DNA of 64,000 nucleotides from NCBI GenBank assembly GCA_026770575.1, contig MU657223.1, positions 126,794-190,793 of the forward strand, written 5' to 3'. Each line of letters begins with the position of its first letter. Positions within the stretch are counted from its first letter, which is position 1. The position numbers and the translations under genes were made by a program. The notes beneath the pieces are model-generated. The model was given only the letters and a program-made list of their open reading frames with translations, was not told where the DNA came from and made no database searches. Source of the DNA: Pelagophyceae sp. CCMP2097 (Eukaryota > Sar > Pelagophyceae). Below, piece by piece: positions 43,658 through 55,016 of this stretch.

Positions 43658-44542
43658 TCATGTCGAGACGAGGCTCGGCGGGGCCGTGGTGCTAAAGAGC
43701 TGATCGAGGTGCTCGACGCCGATCTTGCCGTCGGCGAGCGGCGGCCCGACGGCGGCGAAGTGCGTCTCGACGGCGGCGGCAACGACGGCCTCGGAGGCTG
43801 GCGCGGCGTCGTCCGTCGCGGGCTCGGCGCCATCAGCGGCGTCGACGGCGACGGCCGCCGCGGGCGGGCTCTCGAGGCGGGCCGCCTGCGGCTGCGGCTC
43901 GGGCGTGCGGTGGCGCGCCGGCGCGGCGGCCTTGGGCGGCGTCGTTTCGGGCTTGGGCGGCGTCGCGGGCGTCTCGGTGGCGCCGTCGTCGCACGTGAAG
44001 ACGTCGGGAGCGTCGCAATCGCCGAGAGTCATCACCTCCACCGCCATGTGTGAGTCCTGAGGCTTGACGTACAGCGAGCACTCGACGTCGTCCATGCCGC
44101 GCGACGGCGGCCGGCCGTCGGCGCGGGCGGCGGCCCGCTGCGCGCGAAGGAGTTGCCGCAGCTGCTCCGACTGCTGGCGCGATGCGCGCTTCTCCGCCGT
44201 CTCCTTGGCGCGCGGCGGCGCGCGCTTCGGCTGCGTCTTGTCGGCGCGCTGTTGCCGCGCGTCGAAGCGTTGGCGCGTCGCCGTGGCCACCTTTTCTTTA
44301 CGCGCGCCGCCGTCCGCCTCGGCCGGCGGCGCCGCACCGGCGGCGCCGACGGGCACCTCGTCCCACTTCACCACGATCTTGGACACCTCGGGGTGCGCCT
44401 CGATCATGGCCTCGAGCTCGTCTCGCGTCACGACTTGCCGGTCCACGGGCCACGCGTCCTTGATGCCCTCCCACGCATCGCCGGCGACGAGCTTGGCGTG
44501 CTCCTCCGTCAGCACCGCCGGGAAGGACGAAGCCGCACCCAT
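43658..44542 (-). CDS. Hypothetical protein with myristoylation-type N-terminus
   Basis: Single-exon ORF of 294 residues starting MGAASSFPAVL, where Gly2 and Ser6 fit N-myristoylation. The first 70 residues look folded (DAWEGIKDAWPVDRQVVTRD). A basic, Arg/Gln-rich helical stretch follows, likely coiled coil (KETAEKRASRQQSEQLRQLL). Next is a short conserved-looking segment, DDVECSLYVKPQDSHMAVEV, then a Pro/Ala-rich acidic tail ending in a small helix (DGKIGVEHLDQLFSTTA). No family recognised; a membrane-associated adaptor would fit. It lies head to head with the next gene. Confidence 0.55.
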   Translation of the reverse strand: MGAASSFPAVLTEEHAKLVAGDAWEGIKDAWPVDRQVVTRDELEAMIEAHPEVSKIVVKWDEVPVGAAGAAPPAEADGGARKEKVATATRQRFDARQQRADKTQPKRAPPRAKETAEKRASRQQSEQLRQLLRAQRAAARADGRPPSRGMDDVECSLYVKPQDSHMAVEVMTLGDCDAPDVFTCDDGATETPATPPKPETTPPKAAAPARHRTPEPQPQAARLESPPAAAVAVDAADGAEPATDDAAPASEAVVAAAVETHFAAVGPPLADGKIGVEHLDQLFSTTAPPSLVST

Positions 44543-44718
44543 GCCGAAGAGCGAGGAGAGCCGCTGGTCGGAGAAGCTGCAGCTGGTCGGAGAGCGGGCG
44601 CGGGAGACAACGGCTTTGGAAAGTCGCGCTGCGCTTCGTCTTTCCGGCGATCGCGAGAATCCGTCGCATGCGCTGCGCTTCGACGGTGCTCGCGGTGCAT
44701 CGCGCTTTACGGTCGTCG

Positions 44719-46307
44719 ATGGCGTCCGAGGATGTCGACCCGGCGCTGTGCGTCGTGCTGCCGGTCTACAAGGCGATGCCGTATCTCGCTGTCGCCGTGC
44801 GCGACGTCCTCAAGCAGGACCTCCAAGGCCAACGCCTCGAGCTCGTCTGCTCCTGGGACGGCGCCGCAGACGAAGACTGGGACTGGCTCGTTTCCCTCGC
44901 AGCCGCGCTCGGCGGAGAGCGCGCCTCCGTCGACGAGGTCGCCGCGCCCGCCACGCCTGCGGCGCCCGCCGCGCCCGCCGCATTGCAAGCTGGCGACGCG
45001 CCGGCCGCCGCGTGGGCGCCGGGCGCGCCGGCGTGGGCGCCCGCGGCGAACCCGGCCAACGACGCGGCGCCGCGGGCAAACGAGGACGAGGACCATCCTT
45101 TGTTCAAGTCGGACGAGCCGGCGGCGCCGGCGGCCGAGGCGCTGAGTCCGTCCGAGGCGGCGAAGAGCTGCCGCCCCGAGCATTTGCTCCGCGTCGTGCG
45201 CTACGCGGACAAGGCGAACCGCGGCCAGGGCGCTGCCATGTCTCTGGCGCTGAAACGGTCCCAAGCGCCGTTCGTCGCGCAAATGGAGTCGGACGATTCG
45301 CGCCCACGCAGCGACGGCCTCTTCCTCATGCTCGACGCTCTACGGAAGCACGAAGATTGGGACGGCGTGGCCTGCGACGCGGTCTGTTTTGGAACACACG
45401 TCTCGCAAAGAATGGCCGCCTACGTCGACTGGCAGAACTCTTTAACGCAGCCCCAACACCTCTCCCGCGAACGATTCGTCGAGATCCCGGCGCTCCACCA
45501 GACGGCTTTGTTCCGCCGCGCGGCCGTCGACGCCACACTCGCGCCGACGTGCGTCTTGTATGAGTGCGTGCCCTGTTTCACTGCAAACGCAGGCGCGGCG
45601 CGTACCGCGACGGCCGCGACCTCTGCGCCGCAGACGCCGCGGACCACGCCGCGCAGCTCGACACGCCCGTCGACCTTTGGTGGTGGCTCGAGTTCTTCGA
45701 CCGAGGCCTACGCTGCGGCCGAGTCTCGTCGCCCCTCTCGACCGCCGCGGCCGCCCCCTCGACAAACGCCGACGCGCCGTCCGACGCCGCCGCGACGACC
45801 GACGCGCGGCACGCGTCGGACTCGCCCGTGGCGCTGGACGGCCGCTTCTTCGGATGGCGGCAGCACGCGCGGCAGCGCACGCGGCAGCACGGCCGCCTCT
45901 CACTGGAGAACCTGCGCAAGGTCAAGGTCCACTTCCTCCTCCGCGGCGACGTGAAATACGGCAATGCCGTCGTCGTCTCCGTGGGCAAAACGCTCGACGG
46001 CTACGCCGACGAGCTCCGTGCGCACCCGCACGCGCCGGAGAGCGTGCACACAGTGGAGTGGCGGCCGTCGAAGCGCATCTACCCGCCGTGAGTCGCCCTT
46101 TGACGACGACGCTTCCGCTTGCGCGCGACGCAGCCGCCTAGCTTCCCGCCGGTCCCGGCGGCGCTCCTCCGGCGCAACATGGCTGCGGCGGCCGGCGACG
46201 ACAAGCCGCTCCTGCGCCTCTTTGCGTACGGCGACGCGCGAGCGCGCGCGCGCGTCAAGCTCCACGTACCGGACTGGGACGACGCCCTCGACATCTTCTG
46301 CGCCTGA
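44719..46307 (+). CDS. GT2-family glycosyltransferase, B3GNTL1/QTGAL-like
   Basis: Exons 44719-45548, 45593-46087 and 46142-46307 join in phase to 496 residues. The GT-A fold opens CVVLPVYKAMPYLAVAVRDV and continues with ANRGQGAAMSLALKRSQAPF and VAQMESDDSRPRSDG (the D-x-D-like metal site). Then come WQNSLTQPQHLSRERFVEIP, ALHQTALFRR and PVDLWWWLEFFDRGLRCGRV. The C-terminal half has WRQHARQRTRQHGRLSLENL. This order resembles animal B3GNTL1, reported as the queuosine-tRNA galactosyltransferase. I assign the GT2 family firmly and the QTGAL link tentatively. A low-complexity Ala/Pro insert splits the GT domain. There is no signal peptide, so it is probably cytosolic. Confidence 0.75.
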
Positions 46308-46696
46308 AAAGGACGTAATAGGGCCAAGCGGGCTATAGCAGGGAGGACCAAGGCTGCAACCGCGTCTCGAGGCGCGGACGACGAGGCTCCGGCCCTGCGT
46401 CACGTTGAGCTCCAGCACAGATGACACCGCGGGTGCAAAAACGTGCGCGTCGAGGCGACGACGGCGATCCCGCGGCGGGTCCGTCGGCGCGCCCCCCCCG
46501 GCGGATCTCCGAGATGGGCGACCGGGCGGGCACCGCGGTGCCGGGTTCCGAGTCGTGCTCGAGGTGTCGCCAAAAGATGACTGACACCGCCCGCCGCTTC
46601 TCTACGCGCTCTCCCGTTTCTCCCTGCGCTTCGCCTCCCTCCGCGCCGACTTTGATCGTTTAAAGTAAATGTCGCCAAAAGGCCCACACCTAAGAG
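46308..46696. other. Spacer or 5' region of the F-box/LRR gene, with dispersed repeat copy B
   Basis: It contains the second copy of the dispersed repeat. It may hold the first exon of the F-box gene (an ATG at 46421 opens a basic frame), but no phase-keeping join was found. Confidence 0.5.
46575..46676 (+). repeat. Dispersed repeat, copy B, flanked by 12-bp direct repeats
   Basis: About 100 bp shared with 37593-37702. It is bracketed by tgtcgccaaaag at 46564-46575 and 46670-46681, which look like a target duplication. It ends 15 bp before an intron acceptor (ctaagag|G at 46696), so it may form most of an intron. Confidence 0.75.
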
Positions 46697-49575
46697 GCCC
46701 ACATCGACGAGGACGTTATCGTTGACGCCGCGTTGATGGGCCTCGGCGAGGCGCTCGAGGCGTTGGACCGCGGCGGCTCGCACGTCGCCGGCGTGCTGAC
46801 GAGCCTCCGGACGCAGGTGCGGTAAACTGCCGGAGAGCGCCGCCGTGGCCACTCCCCTACAGCGCCGTCGTGACCTGAGATCTTAGGGTTTCGCGCTACG
46901 AGAACTCGTCGATGCGCACCGGAGGGCGGTGCGTCGAGACCCTGCACGTGTCCGTCTCCCGCGACGAGCGTGTCTAGGTGGCGCGGTGCTGCGCGCGGCC
47001 GCGCGAGGGCCACGCTTTGAGCGGCGTCGTCTGCCGCGCGTCGCAGGCCATCGTGCGCCGCGCCGTCGGCCACGTGGCCGTCTGCGCCGGCGTCAAGCGC
47101 GACGCCGCAGACTTCACCGGCGCCGAGGCGGCCGCGCCGCGCACCAGACGCCTCCTCGCCGGCGTGCTTAACGCTGCCGCCGACGACGAGCTCCAAAGGA
47201 CGGTGCGCTGCGTGCTGTGGTGGTTCGCCGAGACCATCTGCGAGGCGCCGCTCGGCCGCGTCCGCGCGCAGCTCGAGACGACGGCGGCGCTGCTCCGGTG
47301 GGTCGACGGCGGTATGGAAAAGGGCGCGCCGCCAACGAGAAGCGCTGCCGACCGGGGCGCGCCTCGGCCTCGTCAAAGCGCCGGCGGCGCCTCCGCGGAG
47401 CTCGCCGCGGCGCGCCGGTCGGCGGAGCGGCCTCAGTCGCGGGCCAAGCCGGGCGCTGCCGCCACCCCCGCGGACGACGCGGCGGCCTCTGCCGCTGCGG
47501 CCGCGGACCACCGCGCGAGCCTCGCGCGCCTCGACCTCGCGCTTGCGCTCGGCAAGGCTGCTTTTCACGACGGCGCCCCGCGGGCCGAGCAGCTCGCGTG
47601 GCTCGTTTCGCTGGCTGCGCCGCGGCCCTTTGAGGCGCCCGGCCTGCCGGACGATGCTCTGTGCCTTGTCCTATCCGCCGTCGCGGAGGACGGCGACGTG
47701 ACCGGCTTTGCGCGTTTGGCGGGCGTCTCGCGGCGGTTTCGCGATTTGACGCGGCGCATCGGCGCCGCCGCGCTCGCCGCTGCTGGCGCCACGCTCCGAT
47801 ATATGGAGGAGGGCCGCTACGACGACGACGCTAAGGACGCCAGCCTCGCTGCCACGCTGCGCTGGCTCGGCGATGCCAGGCCCCTCACAGTCCGAATCGT
47901 CGGCCGGCCCGCGGGCGACGCCCTCGAGCTTGAAGCGCTCTGCGACGCTTCGCGGCGTTGCGACGGCACGGGGCTGCGGCACCCGCACGCGTCGCTCGCG
48001 GCCGTGTTTTCGATGGGGGCCCCGCGGCTGCGCGACTTGGTATGTTTCAAAGTCGTCGACGTCGGCGGCTTCGACGACGGCGCCGCCGCGGCTGTAGCCG
48101 CCGGCTGCGAGGTGCTCCAAAGCGTCGTCCTCCGCGGCACGGGCGTCGGCGACGCCGGCGTCGCCGCCCTGGCCGCGGGGCTGCGCTGCACGCTCCGGCA
48201 CCTCGTCGTCGCGGACACGCGCCGACGGCCTGTGGTCTCTGACACTGTTGCCTACGCGGCACACCAAAATGGCACCGGCCCGCGGCCGTCTTTGGGCGAC
48301 GTCGGCGTCGCGGCGCTAGCGCGCGTCTGCGCGCCGAACGCGTCCAACCCGCGGCGTGGCACGCTCACCACGCTGGCCTTTGAGCGGCAGGCGCGGCTCA
48401 CCGACGAGGGCGTCCTCGCTGCCGCGTCGGGCCTCGGCGCGGGACTCGTCAATCTCTCGTTCGCCGGCTGCCACGGGCTCTCGGACCTGGCGCCGGTGGC
48501 CATCGCCGACGCGTGCCCTCGCCTCCAATCGCTGTCTTTAGCAGACTGCAGCGGCGTCTCCGACGTCGGCGCTTTGGCCCTCTCGCGGCACGGCGCTTTG
48601 CGGCACGTCTCGCTCGCGGGCACGAGGTGCACCGCAGTCGGCATCTCGGCAATCATCGAGCACTGCCAAAGCCTCGCCGCCCTCTGGCCGCGCGCCGACG
48701 CCGCATGTCGACGAAAAGCGTACGCTTGCGCGCACGCGGGGACCGACGAAGCGTTGCGGCCACTGGCCGACGTTTCTGTACTGCGAGACATTTGCCTTCG
48801 ACGATTTGCTTTCGAAGCCGCCACCTTCGACCGCGCCGAAATCCGGAGAGTTACGCTCCTCGACCGCGCCGTGCGGCTCAGAGGCGGCGCGGCGCCCGCA
48901 GAGGCGCCGGAAGAGGCGGACGGTGCGCTGGAGGATATCGTCTTCGACTCACGGCGACCGCCCGGCGCGTTGCGGCGCACGTCGCTGGTGCCGCGGTGGT
49001 CGTCGCCGGCGTTCTGCACGCTTGTCCTCGATTCGGACCACGCACCGCTGTCGAGCCGCGCCCCGGGCGAGCGCGCGCGGCCGGCGGCGCTGCTCCGGCC
49101 CGGCTGCGCGCTGTGCCGCGTCGACGGCGCATGCGTCGCGGGCTTCCCGTCGCTCGAAAATGCGCGCGCCGCCGCCAAAGGTGCCGTGCAGAAAGGCGCG
49201 GTGCTGGAATTCGCGGCGCTATCCGTGCTCCAAATCGCGTTCGCGATGCTTGTCGACGCCGTCGAAGACGGCGCAGACGGCGCCGAAGCCGCGCTGGACG
49301 ACGCGCGCCTCGTTCGCTGCCTCCTCGACCGCGCACGGTACGCGCGCGACGGACGCCAACCGGACTCTGTGCCAGACTCTGTGCCGTGGTGTTACGCGGC
49401 CGTCGGCGTCGTCGCAGCCTTGCTGCGCCGTGCCATCACCGCGCACGCGCGGTCCACGAATCGCCGCGAATTTCTCCACGCGCTGCGGTCGCACCCGTCG
49501 CTCCGGTCGCACCGCTTCGCGCTGCGGTCGCGCCGGCAGCGGACGGCCGGACCCGCGGATACGTTTCCGAGCTGA
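46697..49575 (+). CDS. F-box and leucine-rich repeat protein
   Basis: Exons 46697-46816, 46887-46928 and 46978-49575 keep phase 0 throughout; the 5' end is missing. The N-terminal part is helical and BTB/ARM-like without a clear family. An F-box lies at about 47,640-47,760: LPDDALCLVLSAVAEDGD, then FARLAGVSRRFRDLTRR. About eight AMN1/FBXL-type cysteine-containing LRRs follow, for example GVAALAAGLRCTLRHLVVAD, GAGLVNLSFAGCHGLSD and CPRLQSLSLADCSGVSDVGA. The C-terminus has further helices. F-box/LRR proteins select substrates for SCF ubiquitin ligases. The LRR region is interrupted by a 20-residue insert around VAYAAHQNGTGPRPSLG. Confidence 0.82.
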
Positions 49576-49749
49576 CTCGTGCACAAAACCTGTACACAAG
49601 ATGCACATATGCATATGAACATAGTCACTCTTTGGCCAGCTGCCTGCACACGACGAGCGCTCGAGGACGCAGGGCACCTCGGTGAACAGTTGCGGTGGGG
49701 GCATCTCCGCGCGGCAGCTGAGAGTACAAAATGTGGGTTTACATGGGGC

Positions 49750-50797
49750 TCAGGCGTTGAGCTCCTGCGCCTTGAGCAGCTCCATCGCCTTGAGCGAACG
49801 GAGGAAGTCTCGGAGATATTGAAAGACCTTGTCGTAGGGCACGTCGTTGTGCGAAAACCCGTCGAGCCACATGGGCGCAAAGGGCTTCATCGCCTGGCCG
49901 TGGAGGTTGCGGCCGCCGTGGAGCGGCGCGACGGCGTCGGCCGTGCCGTGGACAACCGCAACGGGACATCGGACGAGCGGCATCTTTTCGTAATTACAGA
50001 AGATGTCGATCGAGTACAGCGTCAGTGACGAGACCTATAGGTAGAGGTTCGCGGGCTCCTCGGAGGATGGCGTCGGACGCGGGCCTCACGTAGCCGAGCG
50101 CACAGCGGATTGCCGACTCGATGGGCGACTGCAAAAAGAGGCCTCGGCACTCGAGCGGCGAGGCGTCGCAGCCTGAGACGGTTCGCGAGGCGAGGTCCAC
50201 GGCGGGCCCGCTGCCGATACTCCGGCCGTAGATGACGATCCGGCTCGGCGATACGCCGCACGTTGTTGTGAGGTAGCGCCAGGCGGCATCCACGGATCTC
50301 AACGCACTCGCCTCGCACGGCGGCGCGCAGCCCTGCGAGAACCGCGACAGCGAGTAGCCCACGTACTCGTACGACAGCACCTGCGCAAAAGCGTCGCACG
50401 CGGGGCCGTCGGGGCCTCTTTGTCGGCGTCAAATGACGCCGGTCCTTGCGTCGGCGCCCGTCACGCGGCAGAGCGCGTCGAGGAAGGGGAGGTGAAGGCC
50501 GATATCCTCAGCATTGCCGTGCGAGTAGAGGATGGTGAGGCCGAGGCCGGGCGCGTCCGAGGCGCCGCGGCCCGACGCGAGCACGTGCCTAGCCCACGCA
50601 TCCGACTGGCCCCGACTCGACGGCCCCGAGCGGGCCTGAGACGGCCCCGAGCGGTCGGACGCCGCGGGTGACACTGCGGGGATGGGCTCGTCTTCTGTCG
50701 TCCGTAGCCAGATCAAGTCCTTGCGCTTCATCAAACCGTCCTGGTAGAACGACAGCGGCAGCCGCGGCGCCGGGAACGCCAGCGAGTTCACCAGGGA
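49750..50797 (-). CDS. ABHD17-like alpha/beta hydrolase (serine hydrolase)
   Basis: Exons 50797-50438, 50380-50090 and 50034-49750 keep phase 0; a short 5' exon upstream is missing. The order of blocks is that of ABHD17/FAM108 depalmitoylases and plant relatives: LPLSFYQDGLMKRKDLIWLR, TILYSHGNAEDIGLHLPFL (oxyanion HGN), LSYEYVGYSLSRFSQG, RIVIYGRSIGSGPAVDLA (nucleophile GRSIG), FLQSPIESAIRCALGY, MPLVRCPVAVVHGTADAVAP (acid Asp) and FSHNDVPY (catalytic His). The catalytic triad is complete. ABHD17 enzymes remove palmitate from membrane proteins; the substrate here is unknown. Its usual N-terminal Cys cluster is not seen and may be on the missing exon. Introns begin gtcatt and gtgagg. Confidence 0.88.
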
Positions 50798-51295
50798 CTA
50801 CAGGGGCGCCGCGCATCGGCGCGCCGCCAGCGCCCCAAAAGTCCCCTATACACAGGGCCGCACCTGCATCGCCGACCGTCACCGCGTAGCGGGCTCAAAT
50901 CAGACCCGGAGCATGCGTTGCCGAGGCGATGGGTCGACAGCGGCCGACCACACGACGCCTAACAAAAAAGCCAACCGTGACGGAGACGATCACCAAAATA
51001 CTTCGCTGAAAATTCTCTCGTCGATCGGTGATCGGACCATCCCCGTTGCTCCGCGCCGGCGTCTTCGTTCGCTCGTCGACGGGTCGATTACTTCGGCCGC
51101 TGGTTGCGGCCAGTCGAAAGAGGTCTTTGGTGGGGGCTCCCCAGTGGGGGGAGCTTGGAGGACTCGTATCATTTCGGCGGCAAGGAGGACGATCGTCCTT
51201 GACGGCTGTGGGGTTGTATCATTTCGGCGGCCGGCGGAGGCGGAGGCGGCGCTCGGGGCCCGTTGGGCGGTTCAGTACTGGGATTTCGATGACGG
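50798..51295. other. Intergenic region with a short repeat
   Basis: gtatcatttcggcggc occurs twice (about 51,165 and 51,215). It may hold the first exon of the ABHD17-like gene near 50,890-50,800. Nothing else recognised. Confidence 0.5.
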
Positions 51296-52310
51296 CTACT
51301 GGTAGCGTTCTGGGAAGACTGGAATCTCCACGATCGTCGTCTCGTCTTCCCGCCCCTCAAACTTCGTCGTCGCGAACCGCGGCGCGGCGAAGATGCCGCG
51401 CTGCTCGCTCGCGAGGTAGTCGCCGCCGAGGGCCAGAGCGCGGACCGCGACGAATACGGACGCCGCGCCGATCGCGCGCACCACCGAAGCCTCGCCTTCC
51501 CGAGCGCGCTTCGCCACGGCGCCGGCCAGGTCGCGGTAGTCCGTGTTCCGCGCCGCGCTCAGCACCGCGTCGTCGGGCACCGGGTCGGGCAGCAAGTAGT
51601 CGGCGCCCGTCCTAAAGTTCGGCGTTTCACCGCGGCCCGCGCAAACGGCGGACGCGGCGTTTTGCGCGTAGATGGTGATGGTGAGCTCGGTGCGCGAGTC
51701 TCGGAAGCGCGCCTGGCAGTGGATGCGCGTGTCGAGGTCCTCCAAGCACCTGCGCGCCGCGATGGCCACCGCTTTAATGGCCGTGTTGACGTTCGCGTCG
51801 TTCTTCGCGTGCAGCTGCACTGGGAAGCCCTGGATCGCGTCCGCCATGGCCGCGCCGCCTGCGAGCGCAAATCGAGAAGGCGCGACGGGTGTGCGGGGCG
51901 CCGGTTGGACAGATGAAGCGCGCGATGGTCTTTGAGTCGTCGTCGCCGCTGACCCACTTCACCCGGCCCGGCGGCGCCCCGTCATCGATGGGCCTGCGGG
52001 CGGACATCGCGCAATAATCGAGACGAGCAAGGCGGAAAGGCACCGTTGCCGCTGCCCGCCGCGGTGGCGCGCGCCGTCGCCTACGCGTACAGTCGTCTTC
52101 GGCAGTATCGCGCTCGGCCTTCGCACCGTTGCCGCGGTGGACGCCGTTGCGGGGCCGCTTGGGCGGATGGGCGATTACGAGCTTGGCCCCGTTGACCAAG
52201 TTGCTTTGGAGCATTCGCTTGAGGTTGCCCGTCTCGCGCTCCAGCTCTTCGATCTTGAGGAGCATCGCAGCCCGGTCCATGTCGTCCGCCATGCCATTCA
52301 TGGCGCGCAT
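51296..52310 (-). CDS. Tandem SpoVS-domain protein
   Basis: Exons 52310-52087, 51993-51911 and 51858-51296 join in phase to 289 residues. The N-terminus is a short coiled coil (RAAMLLKIEELERETGNLK) and a basic linker. Two SpoVS-like (Alba-related) domains follow. The first has VKWVSGDDDSKTIARF, QLHAKNDANVNTAIKAVAIA and RTELTITIYAQ. The second has YRDLAGAVAKRAREGEASVV, RAIGAASVFVAVRALALGGD, YLASEQRGIFAAPRF and TTIVEIPVFPE. SpoVS is a small bacterial protein acting in sporulation, presumed to bind nucleic acid; eukaryotic examples are scarce. The first intron needs a GC donor (52086-52085). Function is unknown; nucleic-acid binding is inferred from the fold. Confidence 0.7.
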
Positions 52311-52773
52311 GCCCGCCGCGCTCGCGGGGCGCGCCCACCGCAGCACCGCCGAAGAGGCTCGGTTGAAGAGGCTAACTCGTAGGCTCGTAGGGGATCAAGC
52401 CGATGAAAAGGCGCACAGTTGGCAAAGAGGCAAAATGGGCCGGGCCGATGAAGAGGCGGACGGGGCTCGGGGGCGCCTCTACTCGACGTCGCTGCGCATA
52501 GAACCCAGGGCTCCCTTCGCGAGCTCGATCGATGCACGCAAATGCACTTTTTAGAAGCCCGAAACTTTGTGAGTCGGAGATATTCGCGTACGTTCGTTCG
52601 TTCTGGGGCTTACGCGACGCGTGTCTGGACGAGCAGGGTGTGGACGAGCATGGGGACTCCCCTGGTTTGTGGCGTTTAGAGTTATGATTTAAATTCGAGT
52701 AAAGTGTCGGGGTTGCCTTTGTTGGGCGGCCCATATGATGCCTCCGTCTTGGTGGAGGTGGTGTATTGCGGCT
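52311..52773. other. Intergenic region
   Basis: Lower GC near 52,550-52,720. Nothing recognised. Confidence 0.5.
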
Positions 52774-55016
52774 TCAGGAGACGCGCCCCGTGAACCTGGG
52801 GTGGTCCCGAGCGCGGTCGCACAAGAGCTTGCGGAGTTGCGTCGGCGAAGTGTTTTTGCGAATGTGTCCGTCGGCGCCAGCGGAGAGGTACAACTTGACA
52901 TCGTCGGGCGAGTCGTTCGCCGACACCACGAAGACTAAGCGCGGCAACCGCGCCGCGTCCAGCAGCCGGATCTCGCGGACGAGGTCCGTGCCGCACTTGT
53001 TGTGATTCACAAGACCAAAGTTCTGATCCACGAGGCAGACCTAAAGGCGGTGTACCCGTTTCACGACGCGGTGATACGCACGTCCGTGTCGGCGTCGACG
53101 GCGGTGCGCGCGAACCCGTCGATGGAGTCGAAGGTGTCGCCCGCGACGATGGGTTCGTGGCACCGCGGGAAGGCGGTGCGCACGAGCTTGGCCAGGAGCT
53201 TGCGCTGGATCGGCGAGTCGTCGACGACCGCTACGGCCAGCGCCGCAATGTCCGAGGGCACGTCGGCCGCCGGCGCCGTGAACGGCACGCGCGGCAGCTC
53301 CAGGCGTGCCACCACCTCGTCGGCGGAGAGCACGAGGCGCAGCGTGCCGCCGAGCACCTACCAGTGCGTTTCGGGCGCATCCGAGACGGTCCGAAACGCA
53401 CCTCTGCGGCGTCGACTGCGTGGCGGAAGCTTCCCACCCCGGCCGTGGGCGTGGCGTCGCCGCAGGGTCGCTCGCCGCGGCGCGCGCCGTAGTTCAATTC
53501 GTCCTCGCCGACGGTAATCAACCGCGCGTGCTTCGGCCCGGCCCAGTTGCGGACCTCCAAAGTCACGCTCGCCGCCGCGTCCGCCGCGGAGACGAGCGGC
53601 TCCACGCGCGCGCCCACGGTAGCCGGTCTGCGCGCGTCTCCGTACTTGAGAGCCTACTCTTCGCTGCGTGACGCCGGGGTGCCACGCCGCACGCACGTTG
53701 GAGAGACAGTTGTCTATGATGATGTGCATCAGCGTGCTGTCCAAGCGGAGCGAGTGCTGGCGGTGCGCGTCGAAGCCCGTGATGGGCGTCATGAGGAAGG
53801 TGCGGTTGGCGACGATGTACGGCCGGAGCCGGCCCTCGACGAGGCTGGCCAGGTCGACGTCCTCGAGCCTGGCCTCGTAGCGGCCCACCTTTAAGCGCAC
53901 GATGACGCCGCGCGTGTCGTTCATCTCGGTCATCTCGCACACGAGCCTGCGAAAGCTGTATGGCGCGGGCCGTCGGTTTCGGGCTTTGCGGTGCTCACGC
54001 GCGCTGGGCGTCGTCGGTGCAGAGGGCGGCCAACGCGAAGAGCCTGTTCTTGAGCTCGTGGTTCATGAAGCGCTCCGTGTGCTCGTTTTCCGCCATTCGT
54101 TCGTGCAGCTTGGCCACGCGGATGCTCTCGACGTCGCGCGCCACGCGTGAGCGCGCGTCCCGCAGGATGCAGTACGAGCACTCGCGCGCAGTGTTCGCCG
54201 CGAACAAATTCCAGGCCAGCAGGCACGCCGGCAGCTTCGCCGCGCGCGGCGGTAACGAGCCCGCCGACATCTCAAACGGAATGCGCTGGCCCGTCATCGA
54301 ATCCAACACGCGAGACGTAAACTGCATCGTCCCGCCCCCGCGGCCGCGCACGAAATCAAGCACCTATGGGTGCGCCAAGTCGTCAGCCACGCCAAGTCGT
54401 CAGCCGCGCCTCGTCGCCAGCCGCGCAGAGCGGCGGCGTTCTACGGCGCGCGGTCACTCACGCGCGCGACGTCGTTGGCCGCGACGAGGCGCTTGAGCGC
54501 GAAGGGCGTTGCCGGGGCGTCGCGCAGCACATTGGCGCCTCCAGTGTTCAGCAGCGCGATCAGCGTCTCATTGCCGCCCGATTCGTCGCCGACCGAGATG
54601 CGCGCGACCTACGCCCGCGTCGGCCACCGCCGCGACGCTGCGAAACACACGCACGACATCGGCAGTGGCACCGCGAAACCCACTCCGTCGAACCCACTCA
54701 CCACGTCGGCCGTCGCGTAGAGGACGTGGACGGCGGCCTGGTCGTGATCGAGGCTCAAACACTGCCGCAGCGCCAGTGCTAGGATGACGAGGATGGCGCC
54801 GATCGTGCCAAGCACCGCGGCGGGCGTGCGCCCCGCGGCGCACACGCAGGCCTCTGTGGCCTCTGCGCGCGCCGTTTGGGCGACCAACGCAAAACCCGCC
54901 AGCAGCGCCGCGCAGAGCCCGAGGGCCACGAAGAGGCTCGCCGCCAGCTTGTGCCGCGCCGCGATCAGATCCAAGTGCCGCTGGCCTTGCGAAGAGTCCT
55001 CGTCGCGCTTTTCGAC
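52774..55016 (-). CDS. Membrane hybrid histidine kinase with receiver domain
   Basis: Multi-exon minus-strand gene, 5' end missing upstream of 55016. Order: two membrane segments (LAASLFVALGLCAALLAGFA and VLGTIGAILVILALALRQCL); a PAS-like region including VLDFVRGRGGGTMQFTSRVL; the H box FMNHELKNRLFALAALC near 54,040; a kinase core with HIIIDNCLSNV (N box) near 53,720; and a C-terminal receiver domain. The receiver has VAVVDDSPIQRKLLAKL (acid pocket), VCLVDQNFGLVNHN (phospho-Asp, after the intron at about 53,080-53,040), LVFVVSANDSPDD (Ser) and GADGHIRKNTSPTQLRKLL (Lys). Hybrid kinases relay phosphate from His to Asp in sensing. The G boxes of the ATPase are not clear, and several joins are uncertain. 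Confidence 0.78.

Noticed and set aside
52774..53357. Stand-alone response regulator
   Set aside because: The receiver halves are joined by an intron and lie in line after the kinase exons on the same strand, so a hybrid kinase is simpler.
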